NCBI GenBank assembly: GCA_016213625.1
Contig: JACQZZ010000033.1
Location: forward strand, 1-38,435
Length of the DNA stretch: 38,435 nt
Reading direction: 5' to 3'
Source: Actinomycetota bacterium
GTDB taxonomy: Bacteria > Actinomycetota > Acidimicrobiia > Acidimicrobiales > Ilumatobacteraceae
Shown: positions 6,995 to 16,209 of the stretch, piece after piece
Layout of the letters: each line of letters opens with the position of its first letter
Numbering within the stretch: position 1 is the stretch's first letter
The notes under the pieces: model-generated
Databases searched by the model: none
What the model was told of the DNA's origin: nothing
What the model saw: only the letters and a program-made list of their open reading frames with translations
Position numbers and translations under genes: made by a program

Positions 6995-8532
6995 TGTCGT
7001 CAGCGTTGCGCGGCGCACTGATGGTCTGCGGCACCACATCCGATGCTGGCAAGAGCACCATCGTCGCAGGGTTGTGCCGGCTCCTCGCGCGGCAGGGGGT
7101 GCAGGTGGCACCGTTCAAGGCGCAGAACATGTCGCTCAACTCTGTCGTCACCTGCTCGGGGCACGAGATCGGGCGAGCCCAAGGCATCCAGGCTCATGCC
7201 GCTGGCGTCGTCGCCGAGGTGGGGATGAACCCGATCCTGCTCAAGCCGACCGGTGAGCGCACCAGCCAGGTGGTGCTCAACGGTGCGCCGTGGAAGGTCA
7301 TGACCGCCGCCGAGTACCACGCGGCGAAACCCGATCTCTTGCCGGTCGTCCTCGACGCGCTCGCCGATCTCCGTGACAGGTTCGACGTTGTGTTGTGCGA
7401 GGGCGCCGGTAGCCCCACGGAGATCAACCTGCTCGACCGCGACATCGTCAACTTGCGCGTCGCCCACGATGCGGCGATCCCGGCCGTGATCGTCGGTGAC
7501 ATCAACCCGGGTGGTGTGTTCGCCGCGCTCTACGGAACGATCGCGTTGCTGCCCGACCATCTGCGCAGTTGCGTGCGCGGGATGATCATCAACAAGTTGC
7601 GTGGCGATCCGGCCCTGCTCCTCGACGGATGCGCCCAGTTGACCGATCGCACCGGTGTTCCAGTCCTGGGAGTCGTGCCCTGGCTATACACCACCGGCCT
7701 GGATGCTGAGGACTCGATGGCGCTCGACGCCCCCACCGTCATGGCGGGCGACGCACTCGCCGACGAACTTGACGTCGCCGTCATCAGGTTTCCCCGCATC
7801 TCCAACTTCACCGATCTGGACCCGCTGTCGGTCGAACCCGGTATCCGGGTGCGGTACGTGCACGACCGCGCCGGGCTCGGCACACCGGACCTGATCGTCC
7901 TGCCTGGATCGAAAGCCACCGTCGACGACCTGATGTGGCTTCGCCGAACCGGCCTCGCCGACGCCATCAGCCGCACAGATGCTGTCGTCCTCGGCATCTG
8001 CGGCGGCTACCAGATGATGGGTGTCACCATCGATGACCCAGTCGAGCGCCGGACCGGCCAGGTCGAGGGGCTGGCACTGCTGCCAGTGACGACGCACTTC
8101 GAAGCGGACAAGGTGACCCGACGACGCACCGGCACCGGCGACGGGCAGCCCGTCGCGGGCTACCAGATCCACCACGGCCGTGTCCGCGTGCACAGCGGCG
8201 AGGCGTTCATCGTCCTCCACGACGATGCAGGCGACATCGTCGACGGCGTGCGTGCCGGGACTCGATACGGGACCACGCTGCACGGCGTCTTCGAAGCGGA
8301 TCAGTTCCGCCGAGCATTCCTGCAGACCGTCGCCGACCATCGAGGCAAACGCTTCGTCAGTGCAGGACGTTCGTTCGAACAGGCCCGCCTCGACGCCCTC
8401 GACCAGCTCGCCGACGCGCTCGGCGCCCACCTCGATATGAATGCCATCGAGCGACTGATCCACGAAGCCGGAACCCGACAGGCGACCAGACGCTCGACAG
8501 GAGCCCCCACCCCCATGAGCCATCGATCATGA
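6994..8532 (+). CDS. cobQ: Cobyric acid synthase CobQ
   Basis: CobQ amidates four side chains of adenosylcobyrinate a,c-diamide, using glutamine and ATP. The 512-residue protein has an N-terminal dethiobiotin-synthetase-like ATPase (VCGTTSDAGKSTIVAGLCRL; FKAQNMSLNS near residue 45) and a C-terminal class I glutaminase. The glutaminase shows IVLPGSKATVDDL near 300, the nucleophile cysteine in VLGICGGYQMMG near 335, and the histidine in TTLHGVFE near 430. ATG 6994 overlaps the cobK stop; a GTG codon directly precedes it. The stop overlaps the next ATG. The last 20 residues are unconserved. Confidence 0.95.
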   Translation: MSSALRGALMVCGTTSDAGKSTIVAGLCRLLARQGVQVAPFKAQNMSLNSVVTCSGHEIGRAQGIQAHAAGVVAEVGMNPILLKPTGERTSQVVLNGAPWKVMTAAEYHAAKPDLLPVVLDALADLRDRFDVVLCEGAGSPTEINLLDRDIVNLRVAHDAAIPAVIVGDINPGGVFAALYGTIALLPDHLRSCVRGMIINKLRGDPALLLDGCAQLTDRTGVPVLGVVPWLYTTGLDAEDSMALDAPTVMAGDALADELDVAVIRFPRISNFTDLDPLSVEPGIRVRYVHDRAGLGTPDLIVLPGSKATVDDLMWLRRTGLADAISRTDAVVLGICGGYQMMGVTIDDPVERRTGQVEGLALLPVTTHFEADKVTRRRTGTGDGQPVAGYQIHHGRVRVHSGEAFIVLHDDAGDIVDGVRAGTRYGTTLHGVFEADQFRRAFLQTVADHRGKRFVSAGRSFEQARLDALDQLADALGAHLDMNAIERLIHEAGTRQATRRSTGAPTPMSHRS

Positions 8533-9287
8533 CCACCCAACTGGATCACGTCGTCGCCGCCGTGCAGGAACGCGTGTCGTACCTGCGATGCAGCACGGTC
8601 GCGCCGCCCGAAGACGGCTGGATCAGCTGCGCCGACCTCATCGCCAGCCCCGATCGCCTCCGTGCACAGATCGACTCGACCGCTACCGGACGCGGCACCG
8701 ACGATCCGCAGGTCGCCGCGTCGCTGTACGCACAGGCGTACGCGTTCCGTGTGCCGAGCATCGCGGTTGCCGCCCTCGCACTCGGACTTCCCACGCCGTC
8801 GACCGACCCGGCTGTCGTCAGCGTCCGACTGGGACGTCACCGACCCGCCGAGGTCGCCATCGTTGATCAGAGCTGCCGGGACGTTGCGATATCCGACTTC
8901 GTCGATGCACTGCTCGAAGGGCACCTCGCGCCGTTCATCGCTGCGATCCGCTCCACGACGCGGGTGGGCGAACGGCTGCTGTGGGGCAACGTCGCCGCGT
9001 CGCTGGCGATGATCTTCCGAGCGCTCGACGTTGCCCCGAAAGGAGATGGTGAGGTGCGCGCCCGTGCGATCGAGTTCGAGCGTGCCGCATCACCATGGCT
9101 CGATGGGCTCGGCTCGTACTCGACGATCGACACGCCTGACGTCGTCGGCTGGTACTGGACCCGCACGAACTGCTGCCTCTGGTACCAGACGACCAGCGGC
9201 TTCTACTGCGACGACTGCAGCCTGCGCGATCCAACCGAGCTGGCTGCGAAGCGGCTGGCCGACCTCACCGGGGGTACCCCGTCATGA
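8529..9287 (+). CDS. FhuF-like Fe-S protein in the cobalamin operon
   Basis: This 252-residue protein has little recognisable in its first two thirds, but its C-terminus has the FhuF-type 2Fe-2S cysteine pattern: TNCCLWYQTTSGFYCDDCSL, i.e. a CC pair followed by CxxC. FhuF proteins reduce ferric siderophores in the cytoplasm. Here the gene is locked between cobQ and cobN by ATGA overlaps at both ends, so a role in cobalamin synthesis is more likely than siderophore iron release. A candidate job is reducing Co(II) to Co(I) before adenosylation, or delivering reduced cobalt to the chelatase; this is inference. The family assignment rests mainly on the cysteine motif. Confidence 0.72.
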   Translation: MTTQLDHVVAAVQERVSYLRCSTVAPPEDGWISCADLIASPDRLRAQIDSTATGRGTDDPQVAASLYAQAYAFRVPSIAVAALALGLPTPSTDPAVVSVRLGRHRPAEVAIVDQSCRDVAISDFVDALLEGHLAPFIAAIRSTTRVGERLLWGNVAASLAMIFRALDVAPKGDGEVRARAIEFERAASPWLDGLGSYSTIDTPDVVGWYWTRTNCCLWYQTTSGFYCDDCSLRDPTELAAKRLADLTGGTPS

Positions 9288-12200
9288 TCTGGTACATCAC
9301 CAACGTCGACACCGAGATCCTCGCCCTACGGGTCGCCGCCGACGCCCTCCCGGACGGATTCCCCAGGGTGCGCGCCGCACAGCCGTGGACCTTCGACCTC
9401 GACCGCGATCTCCCAGGAGCGACATGCGTGCTGGTTCGCCTGCTCCGCGGCCGCCGCGCCTGGGAGGACGGCTTCGACCGACTTCAGGCAACGTGCCTCG
9501 AACGCGGCATTCCCCTACTTGCGTTCGCCGGGGAAGCCGTTCCCGACGCAGAGCTCACCGCGCTGTCAACCGTGCCGGCAGCGATCCTCACCGATGCCTT
9601 TGCCTACCTCCTCAATGGCGGCCCGGAGAACTTCCAGCACCTCCTCCGCTTCGTCGCCGACACCGTCCTGCTCGAAGGCTTCGGCTTCGACGCACCGGTG
9701 GCGATCCCGACCCACGGCATCTGGCGCATCAGCCAGCACCACGAGCACCAGACCGTCGTGCGCCCGGTCGTCGGAGTGGTCTTCTACCGAGCCCATCTCG
9801 TGGCAGGAAACACCCAGTTCGTCACCGACCTCTGCGACGCACTCGAGCAACGCGGCAACGACGTCGTAGCGATGTGGTGCTACTCGCTGCGCGGCGATGC
9901 CGCGCAACCTGTGCTCGACGTGCTCGCCGAACAACACCTCGACGTGCTCATCACCACCGTGCTCGCCACCGGTGGATCAGCCGCCGGCGCAGGCATCGTT
10001 GGTGGAGCGGGCGGTCTTGACGGCGACGACTGGGACGCCACTGCGCTCGCCGCACTCGACGTACCGATCCTCCAAGCTCCATCGTCGGGCCAGTCGATCG
10101 CCGAGTGGATGGACAACGAGGGAGGCCTCGGCCCATACGATGCCACCGCAGGCATCGCGATCCCCGAGTTCGACGGACGGATCATCGGCCCCGTCTTCGC
10201 GTTCAACGAGATCGTCGACGACGGCGACGATCTCGGGAACTCGGTGCGCGCCTACCGCACGGTGCCCGACCGCGTGCACCGCCTCGCCGGTCTCGCCATC
10301 CGCTACGCCAGGCTGCGGCGTGTCACCGCCGCCGAGCGTCGGGTCGCGATCGTGCTCAGCGCCTACCCGACCAAGCGCAGCCGACTCGGCAACGCGGTCG
10401 GGCTCGACACACCGGCATCGGCGATGCGGATGCTCGAAGCCATGGCCGCCGAGGGCTACTCGATCACGCGCATACCGTCCGACGGCGACGCACTGATGGC
10501 GGAACTCGCCGACGGGTTGACCTACGACGCCGAGACGCTCACCACTGGGCAACTCGATGCCGCAGTCGGAGGCATGCCGACGGGCAGGTATCGCGAGTGG
10601 TTTGGCACCCTGCCAGCACGCTCCCGCGCCGAGCTCGAGCGGTCGTGGGGCCCGGCACCAGGCACCCAACGCATCCATGATGGCGAGCTGATCTTCAGCG
10701 GTGTCGATCTCGGCAACGTGATCGTTGCGATCCAACCGCCGCGCGGCTACGGCGACGACCCGGTCGCCGTGTATCACTCGCCGAACCTGCCGCCCGCGCA
10801 CCACTACCTGGCGTTCTACCGCTGGCTCGACGAGGTCTGGGGAGCGGATGCGATCGTGCATCTCGGCAAGCACGGCACGCTCGAGTGGTTGCCTGGCAAG
10901 GCCCTCGCTTTGTCGGTGGGCTGCTGGCCGGACGCCGCCATTGGCGATGTGCCGTTCTTCTACCCGTTCGTGGTCAACGATCCCGGTGAAGGCTCGCAGG
11001 CGAAACGTCGGGCGCACGCAGTAGTCATCGACCACCTGGTTCCCCCGATGACACGGGCCGACAGCTACGACGAGACCGCCAAGCTCGAGCAGCTTTTCGA
11101 CGAGTACAGCCAGGTCCAGAGCCTCGATCCGAGCAAGCTGCCCGCGCTGCGCAACAAGATCTGGGCCACACTCACCGACGCATCGATCGACCGCGACCTT
11201 GGCCTCGACGCTGCCCCGGAAGGCAGCGACTTCGATGACGTCATCGTCAACGTCGACGGCTACCTCTGCGGATTGAAGGATGCTCAGATTCGTGGAGGGT
11301 TGCACACCCTCGGCGATCCGCCGGCAGGGGAGGGGCTCGTCGATCTGGTGCTTGCGATCACGCGCCTCGGCCATGGCCGGATCCCATCGCTGCGGACCAC
11401 CGTCGCATCGCTTCTCGACCTGGATCTCCAACTTCCTCAGTCGCTCGATGCCGTCGAGGCGCGCTGCCGCGCCCTTGTCGAGGCGGCCGCAGCCCGCAAC
11501 TGGACGGCTGGCGAAGACGACCTGCCGACGGTGCGGTGGGTCTGCGAGTGGCTGGTTCCGAACCTTCGCCGTTCGACCGACGAGATCACCAACCTGCTCG
11601 CCGGCCTGCGTGGACGCTACGTCCCGGCCGGGCCGAGCGGAACGCTCACCCGTGGTGGCGCGCACGTGTTGCCGACCGGCCGCAACTTCTACTCCCTCGA
11701 TCCCAAGGCATTGCCCACCGAGCTGAGCTGGGATGTCGGGTGCAAGCTGGCTGACGCCGTCATCGAACGCCACCTCGCCGAAGAAGGAACCTACCCGAAG
11801 GCGGTTGGGCTCGTGCTCTGGGGTACTGCCCTAATGCGCACCCAAGGTGACGACGTCGCCGAGGCTCTCGCTCTGCTCGGCATCCGCCCAGTCTGGGAGG
11901 CTGAGTCTCGTCGCGTGACCGGGCTCGAGCCGATCCCGCTCGCTGAACTCGGTCGACCGCGCATCGACATCACCCTGCGGATCAGTGGGTTCTTCCGTGA
12001 CGCTTTCCCGAACCTGGTGCATCTTGTCGACGATGCAGTGGCGCTCGCTGCCTCGATCGACGAACCGGCCGACATGAACTACGTCCGCGACCACGGGCCC
12101 CACGACCCGCGCATCTACGGCCCCACCCCCGGCGCGTACGGAGTCGGGATCCTCACCGCGCTCGAACAACGGTCGTGGCGCTCCGACGATGACCTCGCCG

Positions 12201-12823
12201 CGATCTACATCGCCTGGTCCGGCTGGTCCTACGGTCGCAACGGGTACGGCATCGCCAACGAAGATGCGATGCGTCGACGGTTCGCGGCGATCGACGTCGC
12301 AGTGAAGAACCAGGACAACCGCGAGCACGACATCTTCGACAGCGACGACTACCTCCAGGACCACGGCGGCATGATCGCCACCATTCGCTCGCTCACCGGC
12401 GCCGACCCGAAAGCCTGGTTCGGCGATACTGCCGACCCGGCTCGGCCGCTGGTGCGCTCGCTCGCCGAGGAGGCCGCCCGCGTGGTGCGAACGCGTGTGA
12501 TCAATCCGCGCTGGATCGAGGGGATGCAGCGTCATGGCTACAAAGGCGCGTTCGAGATGGCCGCCACCGTCGACTACCTGTTCGGCTACGACGCCACCGC
12601 GAAGGTCGTCGATGATTGGATGTACGACCGGGTCACCGAGGCCTACGTCGCCGACCCGCAGGTTCGCAAGTTCTTCCAGCAATCCAACCCATGGGCGCTC
12701 AAGTCGATCGCCGAGAAGCTGCTCGAAGCGGTCGAGCGTGAGATGTGGGCCGCCAGCGATGAATCGATTGCGACGCTTCGCCAAGCCGTACTGGAAGCCG
12801 AAGCATGGGAGGAGGGCCGATGA
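9284..12823 (+). CDS. cobN: Cobaltochelatase large subunit CobN
   Basis: CobN is the large subunit of the ATP-dependent chelatase that inserts cobalt into hydrogenobyrinate a,c-diamide. At 1179 residues it is in the usual range. Clear family blocks are VIVAIQPPRGYGDDP near residue 480, IVHLGKHGTLEWLPGKALAL near 525, PFVVNDPGEGSQAKRRAHA near 562, and the C-terminal MQRHGYKGAFEMAATVDYLFG near 1080 followed by NPWALKSIAEKLLEA. It overlaps its neighbours by ATGA at both ends, so it is coupled to the FhuF-like gene and to the ATPase subunit that powers it. A 598-residue open frame on the opposite strand here is a GC-composition shadow. Confidence 0.96.
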   Translation: MIWYITNVDTEILALRVAADALPDGFPRVRAAQPWTFDLDRDLPGATCVLVRLLRGRRAWEDGFDRLQATCLERGIPLLAFAGEAVPDAELTALSTVPAAILTDAFAYLLNGGPENFQHLLRFVADTVLLEGFGFDAPVAIPTHGIWRISQHHEHQTVVRPVVGVVFYRAHLVAGNTQFVTDLCDALEQRGNDVVAMWCYSLRGDAAQPVLDVLAEQHLDVLITTVLATGGSAAGAGIVGGAGGLDGDDWDATALAALDVPILQAPSSGQSIAEWMDNEGGLGPYDATAGIAIPEFDGRIIGPVFAFNEIVDDGDDLGNSVRAYRTVPDRVHRLAGLAIRYARLRRVTAAERRVAIVLSAYPTKRSRLGNAVGLDTPASAMRMLEAMAAEGYSITRIPSDGDALMAELADGLTYDAETLTTGQLDAAVGGMPTGRYREWFGTLPARSRAELERSWGPAPGTQRIHDGELIFSGVDLGNVIVAIQPPRGYGDDPVAVYHSPNLPPAHHYLAFYRWLDEVWGADAIVHLGKHGTLEWLPGKALALSVGCWPDAAIGDVPFFYPFVVNDPGEGSQAKRRAHAVVIDHLVPPMTRADSYDETAKLEQLFDEYSQVQSLDPSKLPALRNKIWATLTDASIDRDLGLDAAPEGSDFDDVIVNVDGYLCGLKDAQIRGGLHTLGDPPAGEGLVDLVLAITRLGHGRIPSLRTTVASLLDLDLQLPQSLDAVEARCRALVEAAAARNWTAGEDDLPTVRWVCEWLVPNLRRSTDEITNLLAGLRGRYVPAGPSGTLTRGGAHVLPTGRNFYSLDPKALPTELSWDVGCKLADAVIERHLAEEGTYPKAVGLVLWGTALMRTQGDDVAEALALLGIRPVWEAESRRVTGLEPIPLAELGRPRIDITLRISGFFRDAFPNLVHLVDDAVALAASIDEPADMNYVRDHGPHDPRIYGPTPGAYGVGILTALEQRSWRSDDDLAAIYIAWSGWSYGRNGYGIANEDAMRRRFAAIDVAVKNQDNREHDIFDSDDYLQDHGGMIATIRSLTGADPKAWFGDTADPARPLVRSLAEEAARVVRTRVINPRWIEGMQRHGYKGAFEMAATVDYLFGYDATAKVVDDWMYDRVTEAYVADPQVRKFFQQSNPWALKSIAEKLLEAVEREMWAASDESIATLRQAVLEAEAWEEGR

Positions 12824-14586
12824 CCCGGCTCAGGTTCTCTGGCGTCGTCGGCCAGGAGCAGGCCAAGTCGGCGCTCCTGATGGCGGCCACCAACCCACTG
12901 CTCGGCGGGGTGCTCCTGCGTGGCGACAAGGGTTCTGCGAAGACCACCCTCGCCCGCGGTCTGGCTGCGCTCCTACCCGGTGATGCCCCGTTCGTCGAGC
13001 TGCCGTTGGGTGCGACGGAGGAACGTGTGATCGGTTCGCTCGATCTGGCCGCGCTGCTCGTGGACGGCGAACCAAGATTCCGCCCAGGACTACTTGCCGC
13101 GGCGCACGGTGGCGTGCTCTACGTCGACGAGATCAACCTCCTCTCCGATCACCTCGTCGACACACTGCTCGACGTCTCAGCGTCCGGTATCAACCGAATC
13201 GAACGTGATGGCTTGTCACACTCGCATCCTGCACGGTTCGTCCTCGTTGCCTCGATGAACCCCGAGGAGGGCGAACTCCGCCCGCAGCTGCTCGACCGAT
13301 TCGGGCTGTCGGTCGACGTAGTGGCAGTCGCTGACGTTGCCTTGCGTATCGAAGTGCTACGCAGACAACTCGGAGCCGAGCGTCGCGGCGCATCAGAAAT
13401 CACGGCCGATCCGTTCGTTGCCGCTGACGAGAAGCTTCGTCAGCAGATCGTTGACGCCGGCTGTCTACACGTTGAAGTCTCAGACGAGATGCTGCACCTG
13501 TCGAGTCGCCTCGCATTGGAGGTCGGTGCGGAAGGTCTGCGAGCCGATCTCATGCTGTGCCGTGCTGCAATTGCCGCCGCCTCGCTCGCCCAGCGGCGAG
13601 CGGTCACAGCTGGCGACATCAGAGCGGTCGCGGAACTCGTGCTCGGCCATCGCCGCCGCCGGCGACCCTTCGACGAACCGGGCATCACCCCCGACGAACT
13701 CGATCACGCATGGCAGAGTGCAACGGCGGAAACCGACGATGCGTCCGAGACCAGCGCCAATCCGAGCGGCGACGATCAGCACGACGAACCCAGTGCACCG
13801 CACGCGGTACCGCTTACCAGTGTGCGCCGCGCCAGCATACGGGTGACGCCCGGCCGAGAAGCCCTGGCCAACGGCCAACGTGGTCGCACGCTGCGAGACG
13901 AACCGTACGACGCCACGTCAGGGGAGCTGATCGATGGTCGAGCGAGCGCCGTGGCGCTCGCCATTCGCCGGGCCGAAGACAACGCCCCTACCGCGCCACT
14001 CGGCGTGAACGACCTGCGCTCCGCGACTCGCGAACAGCGGACCGGCTCACTGATGCTGTTCGTCGTCGACGCCTCGGAATCGATGGGCATCGACCACCGC
14101 ATGGCAACAACCAAGGCAGCCATCCTCGGGCTCCTCGGAGATGCCTACCGCCGGCGTGGCCGCGTCGGTCTGATCACCTTTCGTGGCACTACCGCCGAGC
14201 TCATCCTGCGTCCGACTGCGTCGGTCGAAATCGCTCGCGCCCGCCTCGTCGACATCAAGACCGGTGGAACCACACCAATCGCCCAGGGGCTCGACGAGGC
14301 GACCAAGATCGTTCGCGGAAACTCCGGCGACGCAGCGCTCGACTGCACCGTCATCATCGTCACCGACGGGCGCGCCACCGCAGGCGATAACGAACCAGTG
14401 GTCGCCGCTCATCGCTCGATGGAACGGCTCGCGAGGACCGGCGCTCGAATCGTCGTGATCGACACAGAGGCCAGCCCGACCCGACTCGGCCTCGCCGGTG
14501 AACTCGCCGAGCGAGTCGGCGCGACACTCCTTCCACTCGACACCGCTGACCCCGACCAGTTGGAGCGAACCGTTCGGTCTCTGTGA
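12820..14586 (+). CDS. ChlI-VWA fused cobaltochelatase ATPase subunit
   Basis: The 588-residue protein fuses an AAA+ motor (ChlI/CobS-like) to a von Willebrand A domain (ChlD/CobT-like). It supplies ATP hydrolysis to CobN in actinobacteria that lack separate CobS and CobT. Walker A is GDKGSAKTT (residues 35-43), Walker B is VLYVDEINLL near 98, and ASMNPEEGELRPQLLDRFG near 145 is the chelatase sensor block. After an acidic, low-complexity linker (about 310-345) the VWA domain starts near 408, with MIDAS residues in VVDASESMG, TGGTTPIAQGL and VTDGRATAG. The ATG overlaps the cobN stop; an upstream GTG is less likely. It is the last gene of the operon. Confidence 0.92.
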   Translation: MTRLRFSGVVGQEQAKSALLMAATNPLLGGVLLRGDKGSAKTTLARGLAALLPGDAPFVELPLGATEERVIGSLDLAALLVDGEPRFRPGLLAAAHGGVLYVDEINLLSDHLVDTLLDVSASGINRIERDGLSHSHPARFVLVASMNPEEGELRPQLLDRFGLSVDVVAVADVALRIEVLRRQLGAERRGASEITADPFVAADEKLRQQIVDAGCLHVEVSDEMLHLSSRLALEVGAEGLRADLMLCRAAIAAASLAQRRAVTAGDIRAVAELVLGHRRRRRPFDEPGITPDELDHAWQSATAETDDASETSANPSGDDQHDEPSAPHAVPLTSVRRASIRVTPGREALANGQRGRTLRDEPYDATSGELIDGRASAVALAIRRAEDNAPTAPLGVNDLRSATREQRTGSLMLFVVDASESMGIDHRMATTKAAILGLLGDAYRRRGRVGLITFRGTTAELILRPTASVEIARARLVDIKTGGTTPIAQGLDEATKIVRGNSGDAALDCTVIIVTDGRATAGDNEPVVAAHRSMERLARTGARIVVIDTEASPTRLGLAGELAERVGATLLPLDTADPDQLERTVRSL

Positions 14587-14611
14587 TCGTGCGTACCGTC
14601 CCTCATCGACC

Positions 14612-15906
14612 TATCTGAGGAGGAGTCGATTCGTTGGTTGGCGATGTGTTCTTCGTCGTCGAGGGCGCCGACGTAGGTGGAGACGAGTGTTTCGACGCTG
14701 TGCCCGAGTCGTCGGGCTGTCTCGGCGAGGGGCATGCCGGCGCGGAGCCATGTGGTGGCGGCGGCGTGGCGGCAGTCGTACACGCGTATCGGTTGCTGGC
14801 CGACGGACTCGAGCGCTCGGTGCCACGCCCGCGCCCAGTTCGACCCACTCGGCATGGTGTCGTTCCGGGTGCGGAACAGCAGACGCTCGGGTGACGTGAG
14901 GTCGTTCTGGCCGATCCATTCGCGCAGCATCGCGACGAGCACCGGCGGGATCGGCACGCTTCGGGGCCCGGTCTTGGGTTCGCCGGGTTCGTCGAAGGAG
15001 ATGTCGGCTTCGGTGACCTCCAACCGCCCCCAACCCTCCGCGGGAAGTACGGCTGAGCGAACGCGGAGCATCACGACCTCCGACGGTCGCAGACCGGCGT
15101 AGTAGGCGACCGCGGACATCACCCGGTAGGTCTTGCTGCCAGGTTGTTGGGTGACGATCGCGTCGATCGCCTCAGCCATCGCCGCCGGCCCCGGAAGCGC
15201 GCGGACGTCGACACTCCGTCGGGTCCGGGCGACCTTCGTCTCGCCCGGGTCTTGGACCGCTGCGGCCACACATCGGCGGCGACCGCCCCGGCGTCGATCG
15301 CTGATTGGACCGAAGCGCGGGCGACGATCCGGATCCGGTTCGCAGTGTTCGCCGCCATCGGCGAACCGTCAAGCTTGAGGCCGAGCCGGCGGTCGATGTC
15401 CGCGACGCGTTCCCGATCGAGATCACCGAGCGTCAGGCAGTTCCTACCCATCCACTTCTCCAGCCGGACGTCGTGACCGGCTTCGGAGTGCGGTGACAGC
15501 GCCGTGTAGAGGTAGACGCGCAAGCCCTCTGGTGGCTTGGCGCCGCGCTCGACAGTGAGCGTTACGAACCGGGCGAGGGCCTCGGTCACCGACGCCCGAG
15601 TTCGGGGTTGCCACTCCGACCACTGCTCGGCGAGCCAACGGCGCGACCACTCATGGACGGGGACATCGGCAAGAGGGGTCTGCCACGACTCGGGTTCCCC
15701 GGTCGTCTCGTCGAACCGCCCACCGTCCTGGCACGGCTTGCAGCAGCAGGCCTCGGGTAGTGGTCGGCCCCGATTCGGGTGCGGAACAACTTGCTGCGAT
15801 GCCGACCGTCGATCGTGAAGCTCACCGCCCGGGGCAGCTTCGCTTGCACCGTGGAACGCCGATCCTGGACCCCGTACACCTTCACCGTTTGCATCGGTCG
15901 AGCCAT
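14612..15906 (-). pseudogene. Tyrosine integrase broken by two frameshifts
   Basis: Three minus-strand frames join into one phage-type integrase. The N-terminus (from ATG 15906: VKVYGVQDRRSTVQAKLP, DGRHRSKLFRTR) lies in one frame. The core-binding domain (DETTGEPESWQTP, VHEWSRRWLAEQWSEWQPRTR) is in a second frame from about 15740. The catalytic domain (YYAGLRPSEVVMLR, VYDCRHAAATTWLRAG, RRLGHSVETLVSTY) is in a third from about 15255. Each junction needs one missing base, so both may be true mutations or both sequencing errors near short C/G runs. Catalytic R, RH and Y are present; the usual first histidine of HxxR is tyrosine. The conserved end is near 14615, but no stop follows until 14409, inside the chelatase gene on the other strand. 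It sits next to a tRNA scar, as integrases do. Confidence 0.85.
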
Positions 15907-15975
15907 CACCGATCACCCCCAACCATCTGACCGTCACGCACCGGCTGTCACGCACCGGCAGTAGTCGGCATTTGT

Positions 15976-15992
15976 GGGAAGGCTTTGGGAAG
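15976..15992 (+). repeat. Direct repeat, copy 1 (possible integrase arm site)
   Basis: GGGAAGGCTTTGGGAAG matches 16193-16209 at 15 of 17 positions. It lies between the integrase start and the tRNA fragment, 62 bases before the fragment. Position and spacing suggest an integrase arm-binding site, which is inference. Confidence 0.5.
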
Positions 15993-16053
15993 ACCTTAGC
16001 CAATCGGTCACCACCAACCGGCTTGACCTGGTCGAACATCCGGCCTGACTGGA

Positions 16054-16098
16054 GGTTTCCTAAATCGAAGGTCGGAGGTTCGAATCCTCCCGGGGGTG
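16054..16098 (+). other. 3' half of tRNA-Arg(CCT), attachment-site scar
   Basis: From the anticodon loop TTCCTAA (anticodon CCT at 16059-16061) the sequence fits tRNA geometry exactly. A five-base variable loop AGGTC is followed by the T stem GGAGG/CCTCC enclosing TTCGAAT (16074-16090), the 3' acceptor strand CGGGGGT (16091-16097) and discriminator G. The 5' side does not fit: only three of five anticodon-stem pairs form (one a wobble) and no D arm or 5' acceptor strand is present. This is the classic footprint of an element that integrated into the 3' half of a tRNA gene and left a displaced copy; the intact tRNA should lie at the other end of the element. The nearby integrase supports this. 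Confidence 0.85.
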
Positions 16099-16192
16099 CA
16101 CAAAAGCGAGTGTGACCAGGTGCGTCACGCTGCTCGCAAGCGAGGTTGAGATCAACCGTTGGCGTGGACGTCGCCGATGTCTCGCCATGATT

Positions 16193-16209
16193 GGGAAGGC
16201 TAGGGGAAG
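16193..16209 (+). repeat. Direct repeat, copy 2 (possible integrase arm site)
   Basis: GGGAAGGCTAGGGGAAG differs from the copy at 15976-15992 at two positions and lies 94 bases beyond the tRNA fragment. Repeats on both sides of the core resemble the layout of an attP site. Confidence 0.45.

Noticed and set aside
9977..11773. 598-residue open frame antisense to cobN
   Set aside because: It mirrors a strong cobN coding frame in GC-rich DNA, has composition-type sequence without motifs and no ribosome-binding site.
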